From: Nitrospirota bacterium
GTDB lineage: Bacteria; Nitrospirota; Thermodesulfovibrionia; UBA6902
Length of the DNA: 33,138 bases
Direction of reading: 5' to 3'
Assembly (NCBI GenBank): GCA_016213945.1
Contig: JACQZF010000098.1
Coordinates: 1 to 33,138 of the forward strand
Part shown: piece after piece, positions 23,266 to 33,138 of the stretch
Layout: each line of letters starts with the position of its first letter
Position numbering within the stretch: the first letter of the stretch is position 1
The notes under the pieces: model-generated
What the model saw: the letters and a program-made list of their open reading frames with translations, nothing else
What the model was told of the DNA's origin: nothing
Databases searched by the model: none
Program-made: the position numbers and the translations under genes

Positions 23266-23634
23266 TCACTCGTAATACGTTGCGGAGGCCGTATCGTTTT
23301 CCCACACGGTGACGGAGGAGACGCTGCAATTTGTTTTCAGCAGTTTCTTCTTTAATGAATCGTAAATCCACTTTGTGATATTTTCGGAGGAGGGATTTAT
23401 TTCAGTGAAGGGGAATACGTTATTGAGAAACGAATGATCGAGAGAAGCAACCACCTCAATGGTGATTGCCTTTAGTTCATGAAAATCTATTGCTATCCCT
23501 ATATCATTGAGTTTATCTGAGGAAACAATTACCTGCACGCGCCAGTTGTGCCCGTGCAGCTCTTCGCATTTGCCTTTATATCCCCTGAGCTGATGCGCAG
23601 AAGAAAAAGTCGTCTCGATCATTAGTTCGTACAT
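23266..23634 (-). CDS. queD: 6-carboxytetrahydropterin synthase
   Basis: A 122-residue member of the PTPS/QueD family that makes 6-carboxytetrahydropterin from dihydroneopterin triphosphate, the second step of queuosine/7-deazaguanine synthesis. Zinc ligands are His14 (SSAHQL), His28 and His30 (LHGHNW). The catalytic Cys23 is in GKCEELHGHN. Downstream DFHELK and LDHSFLN match the family, and the WEN motif is in VTVWENDTAS. No queC, queE or folE is in the window. It is the distal gene of the livH-to-queD block, with a REP-like element separating it from the ftsB-like gene. Confidence 0.95.
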   Translation of the reverse strand: MYELMIETTFSSAHQLRGYKGKCEELHGHNWRVQVIVSSDKLNDIGIAIDFHELKAITIEVVASLDHSFLNNVFPFTEINPSSENITKWIYDSLKKKLLKTNCSVSSVTVWENDTASATYYE

Positions 23635-23654
23635 TTGTAGGTTATCCTATGTTT

Positions 23655-23713
23655 GTCATTCCCGCCAAGTCGGGAATCCTTCTTAAAAAAGATTCCGGAC
23701 AAGCCGGAATGAC
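23655..23713. repeat. REP-like palindromic element (copy 2)
   Basis: It starts GTCATTCCCGCC and ends GCCGGAATGAC. Inner arms TTCCCG-x-CGGGAA and ATTCCGG-x-CCGGAAT form two stacked hairpins. It lies in the 108-bp gap between the ftsB-like gene and queD and matches copies at 10683-10762 and 28671-28728. Confidence 0.85.
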
Positions 23714-23742
23714 ATTTGAGGGTTAATAACTTTAAAAGTTAA

Positions 23743-24063
23743 TCACTTTTTGTCTTCAAACTTGAAAATCAGTTCGCCGTCTCTTGTAAGCCCGTATTTT
23801 CTGGCGTGCTCTTCCATCTGATCGGGGTTCTTTTCCATCGTATCTATTTCCGTTTTGATGTCTTCAACCTGTTTTTTAAAGATCCTCGATTCCGCTAAAA
23901 GCTTGTCCCTTTTGGAACTTAGTTCAAGGTATTTTAATAATCCGTTTTCGCCTGAAATCAGATTGAAAGTCAGATAAACAAAAAGCAGGATCCCGACCGT
24001 CAAAAAGACAAGCTGCCTCTTCTTCTTATTGTGTTCAACCTGTTTCCGTCTTTTGTTACGCAT
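23743..24063 (-). CDS. ftsB: FtsB/DivIC-family septum formation initiator
   Basis: A 106-residue bitopic membrane protein. A basic cytoplasmic start (RNKRRKQVEHNKKKRQ) precedes one membrane helix (about 18-37), then a coiled coil (about 45-80) and the conserved end, MEEHARKYGLTRDGELIF. This pattern is that of FtsB/DivIC, which bridge FtsQ and FtsL at the divisome. Location directly after eno is a common arrangement for ftsB. The symbol is used on that basis; DivIC would be an equally valid name. Confidence 0.88.
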   Translation of the reverse strand: MRNKRRKQVEHNKKKRQLVFLTVGILLFVYLTFNLISGENGLLKYLELSSKRDKLLAESRIFKKQVEDIKTEIDTMEKNPDQMEEHARKYGLTRDGELIFKFEDKK

Positions 24064-24106
24064 AAGTTAATTATGCAGGGGCTGGATCACCCGCCGCTGC
24101 GTTTAA

Positions 24107-27847
<3,741 letters not shown>

Positions 27848-27852
27848 AGAAT

Positions 27853-27881
27853 ACTTTACAATAGTTGTTTTTTTAGTTCAA
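27853..27881 (-). promoter_or_regulatory. Possible internal promoter before kdsB
   Basis: On the minus strand, TTGAAC (27876-27881) and TAAAGT (27853-27858) have a 17-bp spacer, and the -10-like box ends 5 nt before the kdsB ATG. It would give a leaderless mRNA and make kdsB-pyrG-eno partly independent of livHMG. The -10 match is only 4 of 6. Confidence 0.25.
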
Positions 27882-28651
27882 GAGAGAAGATCAACTTCCT
27901 CTTTGCCTAAATACGCCTCTATCACGTAAGGGTTGTTCTGGATCTCATTCGGGGTGCCTTCCGCTATCTTCACTCCGTGGTCAAGGACAATGATCCAGTC
28001 TGAAATACCCATGACGACCTTCATGTCATGCTCGATTATTATTACAGTCTTGCCCCACTCCCGGATCTTTTTAATAAGCTCCATCAGCGCCATTGTCTCC
28101 TGAGGGTTCATGCCGGCGGCAGGCTCATCAAGGAGTAATAATTCCGGCTCCGTTGCCAGCGCGCGTGCAATCTCAAGCCGCTTCTGGTCTCCGTACGGAA
28201 GGTTCTCTGCGAGTGTGGCGGCGTAATCCTGGATGCCCGTGAATTCCAGGTACTCAAGGGCCTTTGATCTTATCTCATCTTCTTCCCTCTGAAATTTTTT
28301 TGTGCCTAATACCGCGGTCAGCAGTCCCTCTCTTGAACGCGAATGCTGGCCGATCATTACGTTTTCCAGCACGGTCATTGAATTGAACACCCTGATATTC
28401 TGAAACGTGCGCGCGATGCCCTTTTCAGTTATTTCGTACGGCCTTCTTTGAGTGATGTCTTCATCCTCAAACAGCACATGCCCTTTTGTCGATGGCAGCA
28501 CACCGGTCAGGCAGTTGAACAGAGTGGTTTTGCCTGCGCCATTCGGCCCGATTATGCTGAGGATGATCCCGCGCTTGACCTTAAAGCTGATTTCTTCAAT
28601 CGCCTTGAGCCCGCCGAATATTTTTGTTAAATCTCTGACCTCTAATATCAT
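27878..28651 (-). CDS. livG: Branched-chain amino acid ABC transporter ATP-binding protein LivG
   Basis: About 257 residues. Walker A GPNGAGKTTL (about 37-46), RTFQNIRVFNSMTVLENVMIG (the LivG-specific region), signature NLPYGDQKRLEIARAL, Walker B LLLLDEPAAGMNPQE and H-loop IIEHDMK are visible. The open frame begins 22 codons further upstream, but those codons are translated REP element (residues such as RNDSEQVGMT). The ATG at 28651, with GAGGAA 9 nt before it, is the real start. It works with LivH and LivM upstream. No LivF partner is found in the window. Confidence 0.95.
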   Translation of the reverse strand: MILEVRDLTKIFGGLKAIEEISFKVKRGIILSIIGPNGAGKTTLFNCLTGVLPSTKGHVLFEDEDITQRRPYEITEKGIARTFQNIRVFNSMTVLENVMIGQHSRSREGLLTAVLGTKKFQREEDEIRSKALEYLEFTGIQDYAATLAENLPYGDQKRLEIARALATEPELLLLDEPAAGMNPQETMALMELIKKIREWGKTVIIIEHDMKVVMGISDWIIVLDHGVKIAEGTPNEIQNNPYVIEAYLGKEEVDLLS

Positions 28652-28670
28652 TATTTGTATTTCCTCTTCT

Positions 28671-28728
28671 GTCATTCCGACTTGTTCGGAATCGTTCCTC
28701 AGAAAGATTCCCGGCAAGCGGGAATGAC
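28671..28728. repeat. REP-like palindromic element (copy 3)
   Basis: GTCATTCCGA at one end and GCGGGAATGAC at the other, with inner arms TTCCGA-x-TCGGAA and TTCCCGG-x-GCGGGAA. It lies between livM and livG and its right half is translated if the longest livG frame is used. Confidence 0.85.
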
Positions 28729-28747
28729 ACCTAAGTTACTCTTGTCC

Positions 28748-28777
28748 CTATAGGGCGAGGCGCCGCCTCGTCTCTAC
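28748..28777. repeat. GC-rich palindrome between livM and livG
   Basis: CGAGGCG-C-CGCCTCG is a perfect 7-bp-arm palindrome with AGGG and TCTCT-like flanks. The following 35 bp are tandem AATTCCTAATTCTTAATT-type low-complexity DNA reaching the livM stop. Both are repeat debris of the sort seen elsewhere in this window. Confidence 0.65.
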
Positions 28778-28806
28778 CTAAATTCCTAATTCTTAATTTT
28801 CAATTC

Positions 28807-29868
28807 CTAATTCTTTCGTATCAGCCCCTGAGGCCTGAAGATCATCATCAACACGAGACCTACGCCGAGAGCGAGCATTCTGTACAACTGAAAATCCCTC
28901 AGCACCTCCGGCAAGAGAACGAGTATCAGTGAACCTAAAATAACTCCGGGTATGCTTCCAAGCCCGCCAAGGATTATCATGCAGACAACGAAGACCGATT
29001 CCATAAATGAAAAACTCTCAGGTGACACAAAGTGCATCTTGCTTGCGAACAGAGCGCCTGCGAGCCCGGCCCAGAAGGCGCCGAATGACAGTGCCATGAA
29101 TTTGTATTTTCTTGTATTGATTCCCATCGCCTCTGCCGCTGTTTCGTCTTCACGGATCGACAGCCACGCCCTTCCGGTCCTTGAATGGTAGACCCGTTTC
29201 ACGATAAATGCCGCTATCAGCACGAACCCCAAAACAAGATAGTAGTAATACATCAGATTGCTGATCTCAAAACCGAGTATGAAAGGAGAAGGGATATTCG
29301 ATATGCCGTTCGGTCCGCGCGTCACGCTGTCCCAGTTATTCAGCACGAGACGGATTATCTCTCCAAAGCCCAGAGTGACAATTGCCAGATAATCTCCCTT
29401 GAGCCTCAAGGCCGGGAATGCGAGAAGCAGCCCTGCCATAGATGTAAAAAGCAATGTCAATGGCAGCGCGCTCCAGAAACCGAGCCCGAAATGTGTCGTC
29501 AGCAGGGCGTTTGAATACGCGCCGATCCCGTAGAATGCCGCGAAGCCTAAATGCAAAAGCCCGCTGAAGCCGACAACAATATTTACGCCAAGGGCGAGGA
29601 TTATATAGATGCAAACCAGGATCGCGACATCCGTGTAATAATCTTTGATGAGAAATGGCAGGATAAAAGCGAATGCGATGAATGCCGTCGAAAGCAATTT
29701 TGTATTAACAGGTATGGCCGGTTTTTTTATCTTGCCGAACAAATGCGCCAGAAGTACGTAAACACCGTATGAAACGCAGATGCCGACAAAGAGATACGCG
29801 CCGCCTTTGATCCCCATAAAAGGCATGGAAAGCAAGGCACACCAGAACATGAAGAGGACCTTCTTCAC
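28807..29868 (-). CDS. livM: Branched-chain amino acid ABC transporter permease LivM
   Basis: A 353-residue permease with about ten hydrophobic segments. LivM signatures are LALGVNIVVGFSGLLHLGFAAFYGIGAY, LRLKGDYLAIVTLGFGEI, the cytoplasmic coupling region RTGRAWLSIREDETAAEAMGI and the ending GGLGSIPGVILGS...RPQGLI. An N-terminal extension with two extra hydrophobic helices (residues about 1-45) is typical of the longer LivM proteins. Its start overlaps livH by 4 nt. Confidence 0.95.
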   Translation of the reverse strand: MKKVLFMFWCALLSMPFMGIKGGAYLFVGICVSYGVYVLLAHLFGKIKKPAIPVNTKLLSTAFIAFAFILPFLIKDYYTDVAILVCIYIILALGVNIVVGFSGLLHLGFAAFYGIGAYSNALLTTHFGLGFWSALPLTLLFTSMAGLLLAFPALRLKGDYLAIVTLGFGEIIRLVLNNWDSVTRGPNGISNIPSPFILGFEISNLMYYYYLVLGFVLIAAFIVKRVYHSRTGRAWLSIREDETAAEAMGINTRKYKFMALSFGAFWAGLAGALFASKMHFVSPESFSFMESVFVVCMIILGGLGSIPGVILGSLILVLLPEVLRDFQLYRMLALGVGLVLMMIFRPQGLIRKN

Positions 29869-30767
29869 GGCCTGTTCTCCCCGGATTTCCCAAGCAGTCC
29901 TGTCGGCTTCACAAGGAGGATCAGGATCAAAACAATGAACGCGTACGCGTCCTTGTACTCACTCGATAAATAGCTTGCGCCAAGGCTTTCAATAAGGCCG
30001 AGCACTAATCCCCCGACCATCGCGCCGGGGATGCTCCCGATCCCTCCAAGCACCGCCGCGGTGAACGCCTTGATGCCCGCTATGTATCCAATTGAATAAT
30101 TCACAAGGCCGTAATACATGGCGACCATCAGCCCTGCAACAGCCGCAAGCCCTGAGCCGACAATAAATGTCACGGAGATTATCCTGTCGATATTTATTCC
30201 CAGAAGCGACGCCATAGTTTTGTCCTGCGCCACCGCCCTCATTGCCTTTCCAGTTTTTGTCTTCATTATAAAAAGGTGCAATCCCGCCATGAGAAGCAGG
30301 GAGGCGATGATGATGAAGATCTGCAGCGATGTCATTGTCACGTTAAGAAACTCAACCGTTGTGACCGGTATGACATGCGGGAACACCTTGTCCGTTGCCC
30401 CCTGCGTGAGCATCACGTAATTCTGGAGAAAGATGGAAACGCCGATCGCGCTTATCAGTGGGTTCAGCCTCGGCGCGTTCCTCAATGGCTTGTACGCGAG
30501 TTTCTCAACGGTGAATCCGTAAGCTGAGCAAACGATAACAGACATGACAAATGTTAAAAACAGCGATAAGAACAAACTGTACTGCGTGAGTCCCGCCGCC
30601 GTGAATATTCCAAGAAAAATAATTCCAAGATACGCGCCGATCATGTAGATCTCGCCGTGCGCGAAATTTATCAACTCAAGTATTCCATAGACAAGCGTAT
30701 ACCCCAGCGCAATAAGGGCGTACACACCGCCGACCGTCAGACCATTGATTATCTGCTGAAGAAACAT
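29865..30767 (-). CDS. livH: Branched-chain amino acid ABC transporter permease LivH
   Basis: A 300-residue membrane protein with about eight helices. Signatures are QQIINGLTVGGVYALIALGYTLVYGILELINFAHGE and the coupling region GKAMRAVAQDKTMASLLGI, then GGIGSIPGAMVGGLVLGLIES. It is first in the livHMG set and lies 72 bp from the 3' end of hepT. A TAAAAT box ends 9 nt before the ATG, with no clear Shine-Dalgarno. The periplasmic binding protein (LivK/LivJ) and LivF are absent from the window. Confidence 0.95.
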   Translation of the reverse strand: MFLQQIINGLTVGGVYALIALGYTLVYGILELINFAHGEIYMIGAYLGIIFLGIFTAAGLTQYSLFLSLFLTFVMSVIVCSAYGFTVEKLAYKPLRNAPRLNPLISAIGVSIFLQNYVMLTQGATDKVFPHVIPVTTVEFLNVTMTSLQIFIIIASLLLMAGLHLFIMKTKTGKAMRAVAQDKTMASLLGINIDRIISVTFIVGSGLAAVAGLMVAMYYGLVNYSIGYIAGIKAFTAAVLGGIGSIPGAMVGGLVLGLIESLGASYLSSEYKDAYAFIVLILILLVKPTGLLGKSGENRP

Positions 30768-30839
30768 AGCGGAGAAATTTTAACAAATTAAAGCGGAGAA
30801 TTGTATAAAAGAGCAGATGGTGGGCTTCAGGCTGAGAAT

Positions 30840-31262
30840 TTACTTCTCTTTTAAAAACTCACGAATGCTGCTTATAAATTTCCTGAAATCTTCGAGGCGT
30901 GTTTTGTATATTCCGTAGGTGATGGAGTCGTCGACCCCTTCATAAGCGTGGATCAGGATATTCCTGAACCGGACCATCGACTGATAAGTACCGGCTACTT
31001 CTTCAGTGATGACATTGCCTTCTTTCAGGATTTCAAAACACTCAGAGTAAGTCTCAGGCTCTCTAAGATTCAAGGCGCTGACAATGTGCTTGCATGTATC
31101 AACCATTTGTTCAATTGAGAGCTCAATATTCCTTTCGATAAACCTCTTGCGAATTACGTCCGCTTTAAATTCATCAAAACTGGCCACTTGTACGGCATCA
31201 AGTTCCCTGAGGAAATCCTCAATCCTGCGGAGCTTTTTCTCTATCAGGTTTTTATCAATCAT
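30840..31262 (-). CDS. hepT: HepT-type HEPN toxin (DUF86)
   Basis: A 140-residue all-helical HEPN protein. The RNase motif R-x4-H-x-Y is complete as RNILIHAY (R100, H105, Y107). The family signature SFDEFKADVIRKRFIERNIELSIEQMVD is at the N-terminal half. In the Shewanella system the antitoxin MntA oligo-AMPylates the equivalent tyrosine of HepT; conservation of Y107 suggests the same chemistry. Its start overlaps the mntA stop by 8 nt. Toxin activity is inferred from family. Confidence 0.92.
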   Translation of the reverse strand: MIDKNLIEKKLRRIEDFLRELDAVQVASFDEFKADVIRKRFIERNIELSIEQMVDTCKHIVSALNLREPETYSECFEILKEGNVITEEVAGTYQSMVRFRNILIHAYEGVDDSITYGIYKTRLEDFRKFISSIREFLKEK

Positions 31263-31632
31263 ATTTGTTCATCCCCGCCACATATTTATATTCATCATAA
31301 TCGGAGATGGTTTTCTCTCTGAACTTTATGTAAGCAGGCCTGTCTTTAATTATCAACTGTACTCCGGTTTTCATGACCTGATGTCGGAGAAACGCAGATG
31401 CCTTGTTTAAAACTACAAGGTCAACATCCCTGCCGGCTATATCGGAAAGTTTGTTTATGAGATTAAGCGAATCAATTCCTTCCGGCACGACGGTAAAATA
31501 GATCGCCACATCAATGTCCCTTGCCTTTTCCTGCCTGCCATTCGCGTATGAACCAAAGACAATCGCAAAGCTGACATGCAGATCGCCGGACAGAAATTCC
31601 TTCAGCATATTCAATCTTGAATCTTCAATCAT
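31255..31632 (-). CDS. mntA: MntA-type minimal nucleotidyltransferase antitoxin
   Basis: A 125-residue nucleotidyltransferase. The fold signature is GSYANGRQEKARDIDVAI (Gly27-Ser28 with Asp39 and Asp41), and a third acidic strand is RDVDLVVLN. Such MNT proteins pair with HEPN toxins and inactivate them by AMP transfer. The toxin gene overlaps downstream. A repeat-free 39-bp gap separates it from the parE-like gene. Confidence 0.92.
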   Translation of the reverse strand: MIEDSRLNMLKEFLSGDLHVSFAIVFGSYANGRQEKARDIDVAIYFTVVPEGIDSLNLINKLSDIAGRDVDLVVLNKASAFLRHQVMKTGVQLIIKDRPAYIKFREKTISDYDEYKYVAGMNKYD

Positions 31633-31671
31633 GTTGAAAACATCCTCTGCCTATTGGCATTGTCTGTTTTT

Positions 31672-31977
31672 TTATAATTCTTCATGTTTAAGGCGTAATT
31701 TCCATGTTTGTGGTTCTCGACTCAGATGCATTACTGCGACAATGAATAAAGTTTCATCTCTAACCTGATAGATAACACCATATGGAAATTTATTTGTTCT
31801 GCAACGACGGGTACGTTCCGAAAGTTTGGCCCAGGCTGCGGGATACTGAATAATTCGTTGAATCGTTCTATTGACTTCCGCAGCAAATTCATATCCAAGC
31901 CCCTCGCTCTGCGTATTGTAGTATGAAACGGCATCCAGAAATTCAGCTTCTGCGGGAGCAAAAAATCTGATTTTCAT
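31672..31977 (-). CDS. RelE/ParE-family toxin
   Basis: A 101-residue protein with the RelE/ParE fold. It starts KIRFFAPAEAEFLDAVSYYNTQSEGLG and has the helix AAEVNRTIQRII. The beta-hairpin ends in FPYGVIYQVRDETLFIVAVMHLSREP. The basic patch RTRRCRTNKF and HLSREPQTWK are typical of members paired with the TIGR02574 type of antitoxin. Its ATG overlaps the antitoxin stop by 1 nt. Whether it is an mRNA interferase or a gyrase inhibitor cannot be decided. Confidence 0.9.
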   Translation of the reverse strand: MKIRFFAPAEAEFLDAVSYYNTQSEGLGYEFAAEVNRTIQRIIQYPAAWAKLSERTRRCRTNKFPYGVIYQVRDETLFIVAVMHLSREPQTWKLRLKHEEL

Positions 31978-32207
31978 TATCCTTTAAGTTTTTCTATTTT
32001 TTCGAATACTTCTTCTGCTGGAATTGCCGTTATCTCGCCACGCTCGAATGCATCAATACGGCTTTCAACTTCCTGTGCCCACAAATCGTCAATAATTTTT
32101 CGGGAAGGGAACTCAAAGCTGAAAAAAAGATTTTCAATTAGTTCTGCCCGCTCCACCGGTGGCAATTTCAAGGCTTCCGCAAGAATCTGTTCTCCAACCT
32201 TAGACAT
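31977..32207 (-). CDS. Addiction module antitoxin (PF09720 type)
   Basis: A 76-residue protein. LAEALKLPPVERAELIENLFFSF is the helical N-terminus, followed by DDLWAQEVESRIDAFERGEI and PAEEVFEKI, which match the Unstab_antitox (TIGR02574) family. It is the antitoxin for the RelE/ParE-like toxin immediately downstream. The ATG lies inside the truncated hicB-like frame, whose stop overlaps it by 8 nt, so its translation is probably coupled to that remnant's ribosome binding site. Confidence 0.9.
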   Translation of the reverse strand: MSKVGEQILAEALKLPPVERAELIENLFFSFEFPSRKIIDDLWAQEVESRIDAFERGEITAIPAEEVFEKIEKLKG

Positions 32208-32331
32208 AATAATATCCTCTTCTATATCTTGATAATTTATAGTTTAGCATATCAATAGTAAGTTCAGAACAAAGCACAAAATAACCATCACTGTCTTTTT
32301 CAATCACCACTGAAAATTTGTATGTATTCAT
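32200..32331 (-). pseudogene. Truncated HicB-like antitoxin frame used as leader peptide
   Basis: A 43-codon frame starts MNTYKFSVVIEKDSDGYFVLCSEL, the N-terminal strand-helix pattern of HicB antitoxins. After about 24 residues the similarity stops (TIDMLNYKLSRYRRG), and the remaining HicB domain and its DNA-binding part are missing. The ATG has a strong GGGAGGA ribosome binding site 4 nt upstream. The stop falls 5 nt inside the downstream antitoxin start, so its translation could set that gene's expression. No hicA gene is in the window. Confidence 0.75.
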
Positions 32332-32358
32332 ATTTCCTCCCCTCTCATTGATATCTGA

Positions 32359-32364
32359 ATTATA
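32359..32364 (-). promoter_or_regulatory. -10 box of the toxin-antitoxin cluster
   Basis: A perfect TATAAT on the minus strand lies 27 nt upstream of the HicB-like ATG. The sequence before it is TTAACC with a 19-bp spacer, so the -35 is uncertain. Confidence 0.35.
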
Positions 32365-32407
32365 ACAAATAAAAGTCTCTGATGGTTAAGGAGGGATTTA
32401 CTTTAAA

Positions 32408-32556
32408 TTAATTTTTAATCCACAGATTATATTTGTCCCGTATCTCTTTGAAAACTTCATCTCCCGGAATTGTTTTAACTTTACCTGTCCTAATGTCTTC
32501 AACTCTTTTTTCTGCTTCTGCCGCCCATAATTCATCGATCTCTTTCTTAATTTGTT
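32408..32556 (-). pseudogene. Truncated second Unstab_antitox gene, 5' end missing
   Basis: Reading the minus strand from about 32556 gives IKKEIDELWAAEAEKRVEDI, then RTGKVKTIPGDEVFKEIRDK, then a stop at 32408. This is the C-terminal half of an antitoxin like the one at 31977-32207 (about 48 of 75 residues). The N-terminus and start codon are absent. The frame is cut exactly where the unrelated gene at 32555 ends. No partner toxin is seen. Confidence 0.75.
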
Positions 32557-33025
32557 AGGGCCATTTCGCAACCGTTATTGACTGTCTAATTTGCTCTATG
32601 ACCGGCTTCCATAAAGCCGTCTCTGATTCTCGATAGGAGAGATTTACACCAATTGTCTGGCTCTCGGTGAATATTTGGTTAACTTGTACGATCACCGGAC
32701 CTTTTGGCCCAGAACGGCGATACTCCGTAACAATTACCGGGTAGCCGCTGATACGATCCTTCCGAACTCTATAGAACTGCAGAAGCTGGACGCCTTGTAA
32801 TGGCAGCGCCTTCTCCACGTTCATGCGCATCGCATTTTCTATATCTTTGAGGTCTGCAACGATTGCTGCAGCCACGTTGCCTGGACTCTCGTATGGTGGA
32901 ATAGTTGAATCTACTCGAACTGCAGCGTATGTAGTTCGAGGCATTGAATTTGCCGCGATCAAATTGGTGTCATGACCTTTATACACGCCGATCCCAGATT
33001 GAGGTGGACCCCAAAAATCGGACAA
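32555..33025 (-). pseudogene. Protein of unknown function, 5' end cut by the IS element
   Basis: The open frame has 156 residues, but the first nine codons (MSDFWGPPQ) are read from the end of the IS element and start at a TTG inside it. The native part begins about SGIGVYKGHDTN. It continues with ESPGNVAAAIVADLKDIE, then VQLLQFYRVRKDRISGYPVIV, then IFTESQTIGVNLSYRES. I do not recognise the family. The alternating beta strands with one long helix recall small periplasmic DcrB/PsbP-like folds, but this is only an impression. A signal peptide, if any, is beyond the IS. It is broken in this genome. Confidence 0.7.
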
Positions 33026-33138
33026 TCGTGTAAAGTGTAAAACGACACGAAAGACGAAGGAGGTCAGACCGAGATGAGCAAGACGAAAAGGAATCGATAT
33101 TCAGGGGAGTTCAAGGCGAAGGTAGCGCTTGAAGCAAT
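33000..33138 (+). mobile_element. IS3-family insertion sequence, left end
   Basis: The terminal inverted repeat begins TGAGGTGGACCCC at 33000, and CAAAAATCGGACA follows. An orfA start with a strong ribosome binding site comes 74 nt later. The sequence left of it belongs to the interrupted gene. The right end, the second repeat and the target duplication lie beyond the window. Confidence 0.85.
33074..33138 (+). CDS. IS3-family transposase OrfA, first 21 codons
   Basis: The start is MSKTKRNRYSGEFKAKVALE, the typical helix-turn-helix entry of IS3-family OrfA proteins. AGGAGGT (33058-33064) lies 9 nt before the ATG. The rest, including OrfB, is outside the window. Its function is DNA binding in transposition. 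Confidence 0.9.
   Translation, partial: MSKTKRNRYSGEFKAKVALEA

Noticed and set aside
28652-28717. The 22 extra codons at the start of the longest livG frame
   Set aside because: They are translated REP-like repeat and lack a ribosome binding site, whereas the ATG at 28651 has GAGGAA at a good distance and gives the family N-terminus.

Overview
The window reads as a chromosomal segment of an uncultured, probably anaerobic or microaerophilic Gram-negative bacterium. The best guess is Nitrospirota or a neighbouring deep-branching group with Desulfobacterota-like gene content. This is inference from gene content: a flavodiiron O2/NO reductase, a DVU0298-like HEAT protein, a PEP-CTERM protein with a PEPISS-type tail, a KdsB for LPS sugar activation, and dispersed palindromes of the kind that encode GAGFKPAP inside genes. 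No rRNA, tRNA or CRISPR array was found.

Left part (1-6533, minus strand). A conserved housekeeping operon runs cmk > plsC > ispH > rpsA > sppA (sppA is cut by the window edge). To its right are fprA, transcribed leftward, and a pair made of a small NifU-C-like cysteine protein and a HEAT-repeat protein.

6600-12500. Plus-strand acyP and a cold-shock gene (long leader, perfect terminator) come first. A leftward PKMT-type protein methyltransferase follows, abutting a DJ-1/PfpI gene that has lost its 3' half and lies downstream of prmA. Then come a small membrane protein and a NodIJ-like ABC exporter whose two genes are separated by a C-rich repeat.

12500-23211 (signalling). A soluble PAS histidine kinase, a lone PEP-CTERM protein and an NtrC-type sigma-54 activator lie in that order on the minus strand. 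A CinA-like domain protein precedes a plus-strand trio: a YeiH/UPF0324 transporter, a membrane HAMP-PAS sensor without an output domain, and a PAS-HD-GYP c-di-GMP phosphodiesterase. A zinc alcohol dehydrogenase carrying an in-frame palindrome insertion converges on them.

23266-30767 (minus strand). livH > livM > livG > kdsB > pyrG > eno > ftsB-like > queD form a long co-directional block, interrupted by REP-like palindromes. kdsB carries an in-frame heptanucleotide-repeat insertion.

30840-33138 (accessory island). There are two complete toxin-antitoxin pairs (MntA-HepT and ParE/RelE with its antitoxin) and two broken antitoxin genes (a HicB fragment and a second Unstab_antitox fragment). A gene of unknown function is cut by the left end of an IS3-family element. 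I saw no clear new defence or biosynthetic system. The most interesting points are the kinase/PEP-CTERM/activator arrangement, the sensor/HD-GYP/transporter trio, the repeat insertions inside enzymes, and the decaying toxin-antitoxin island.
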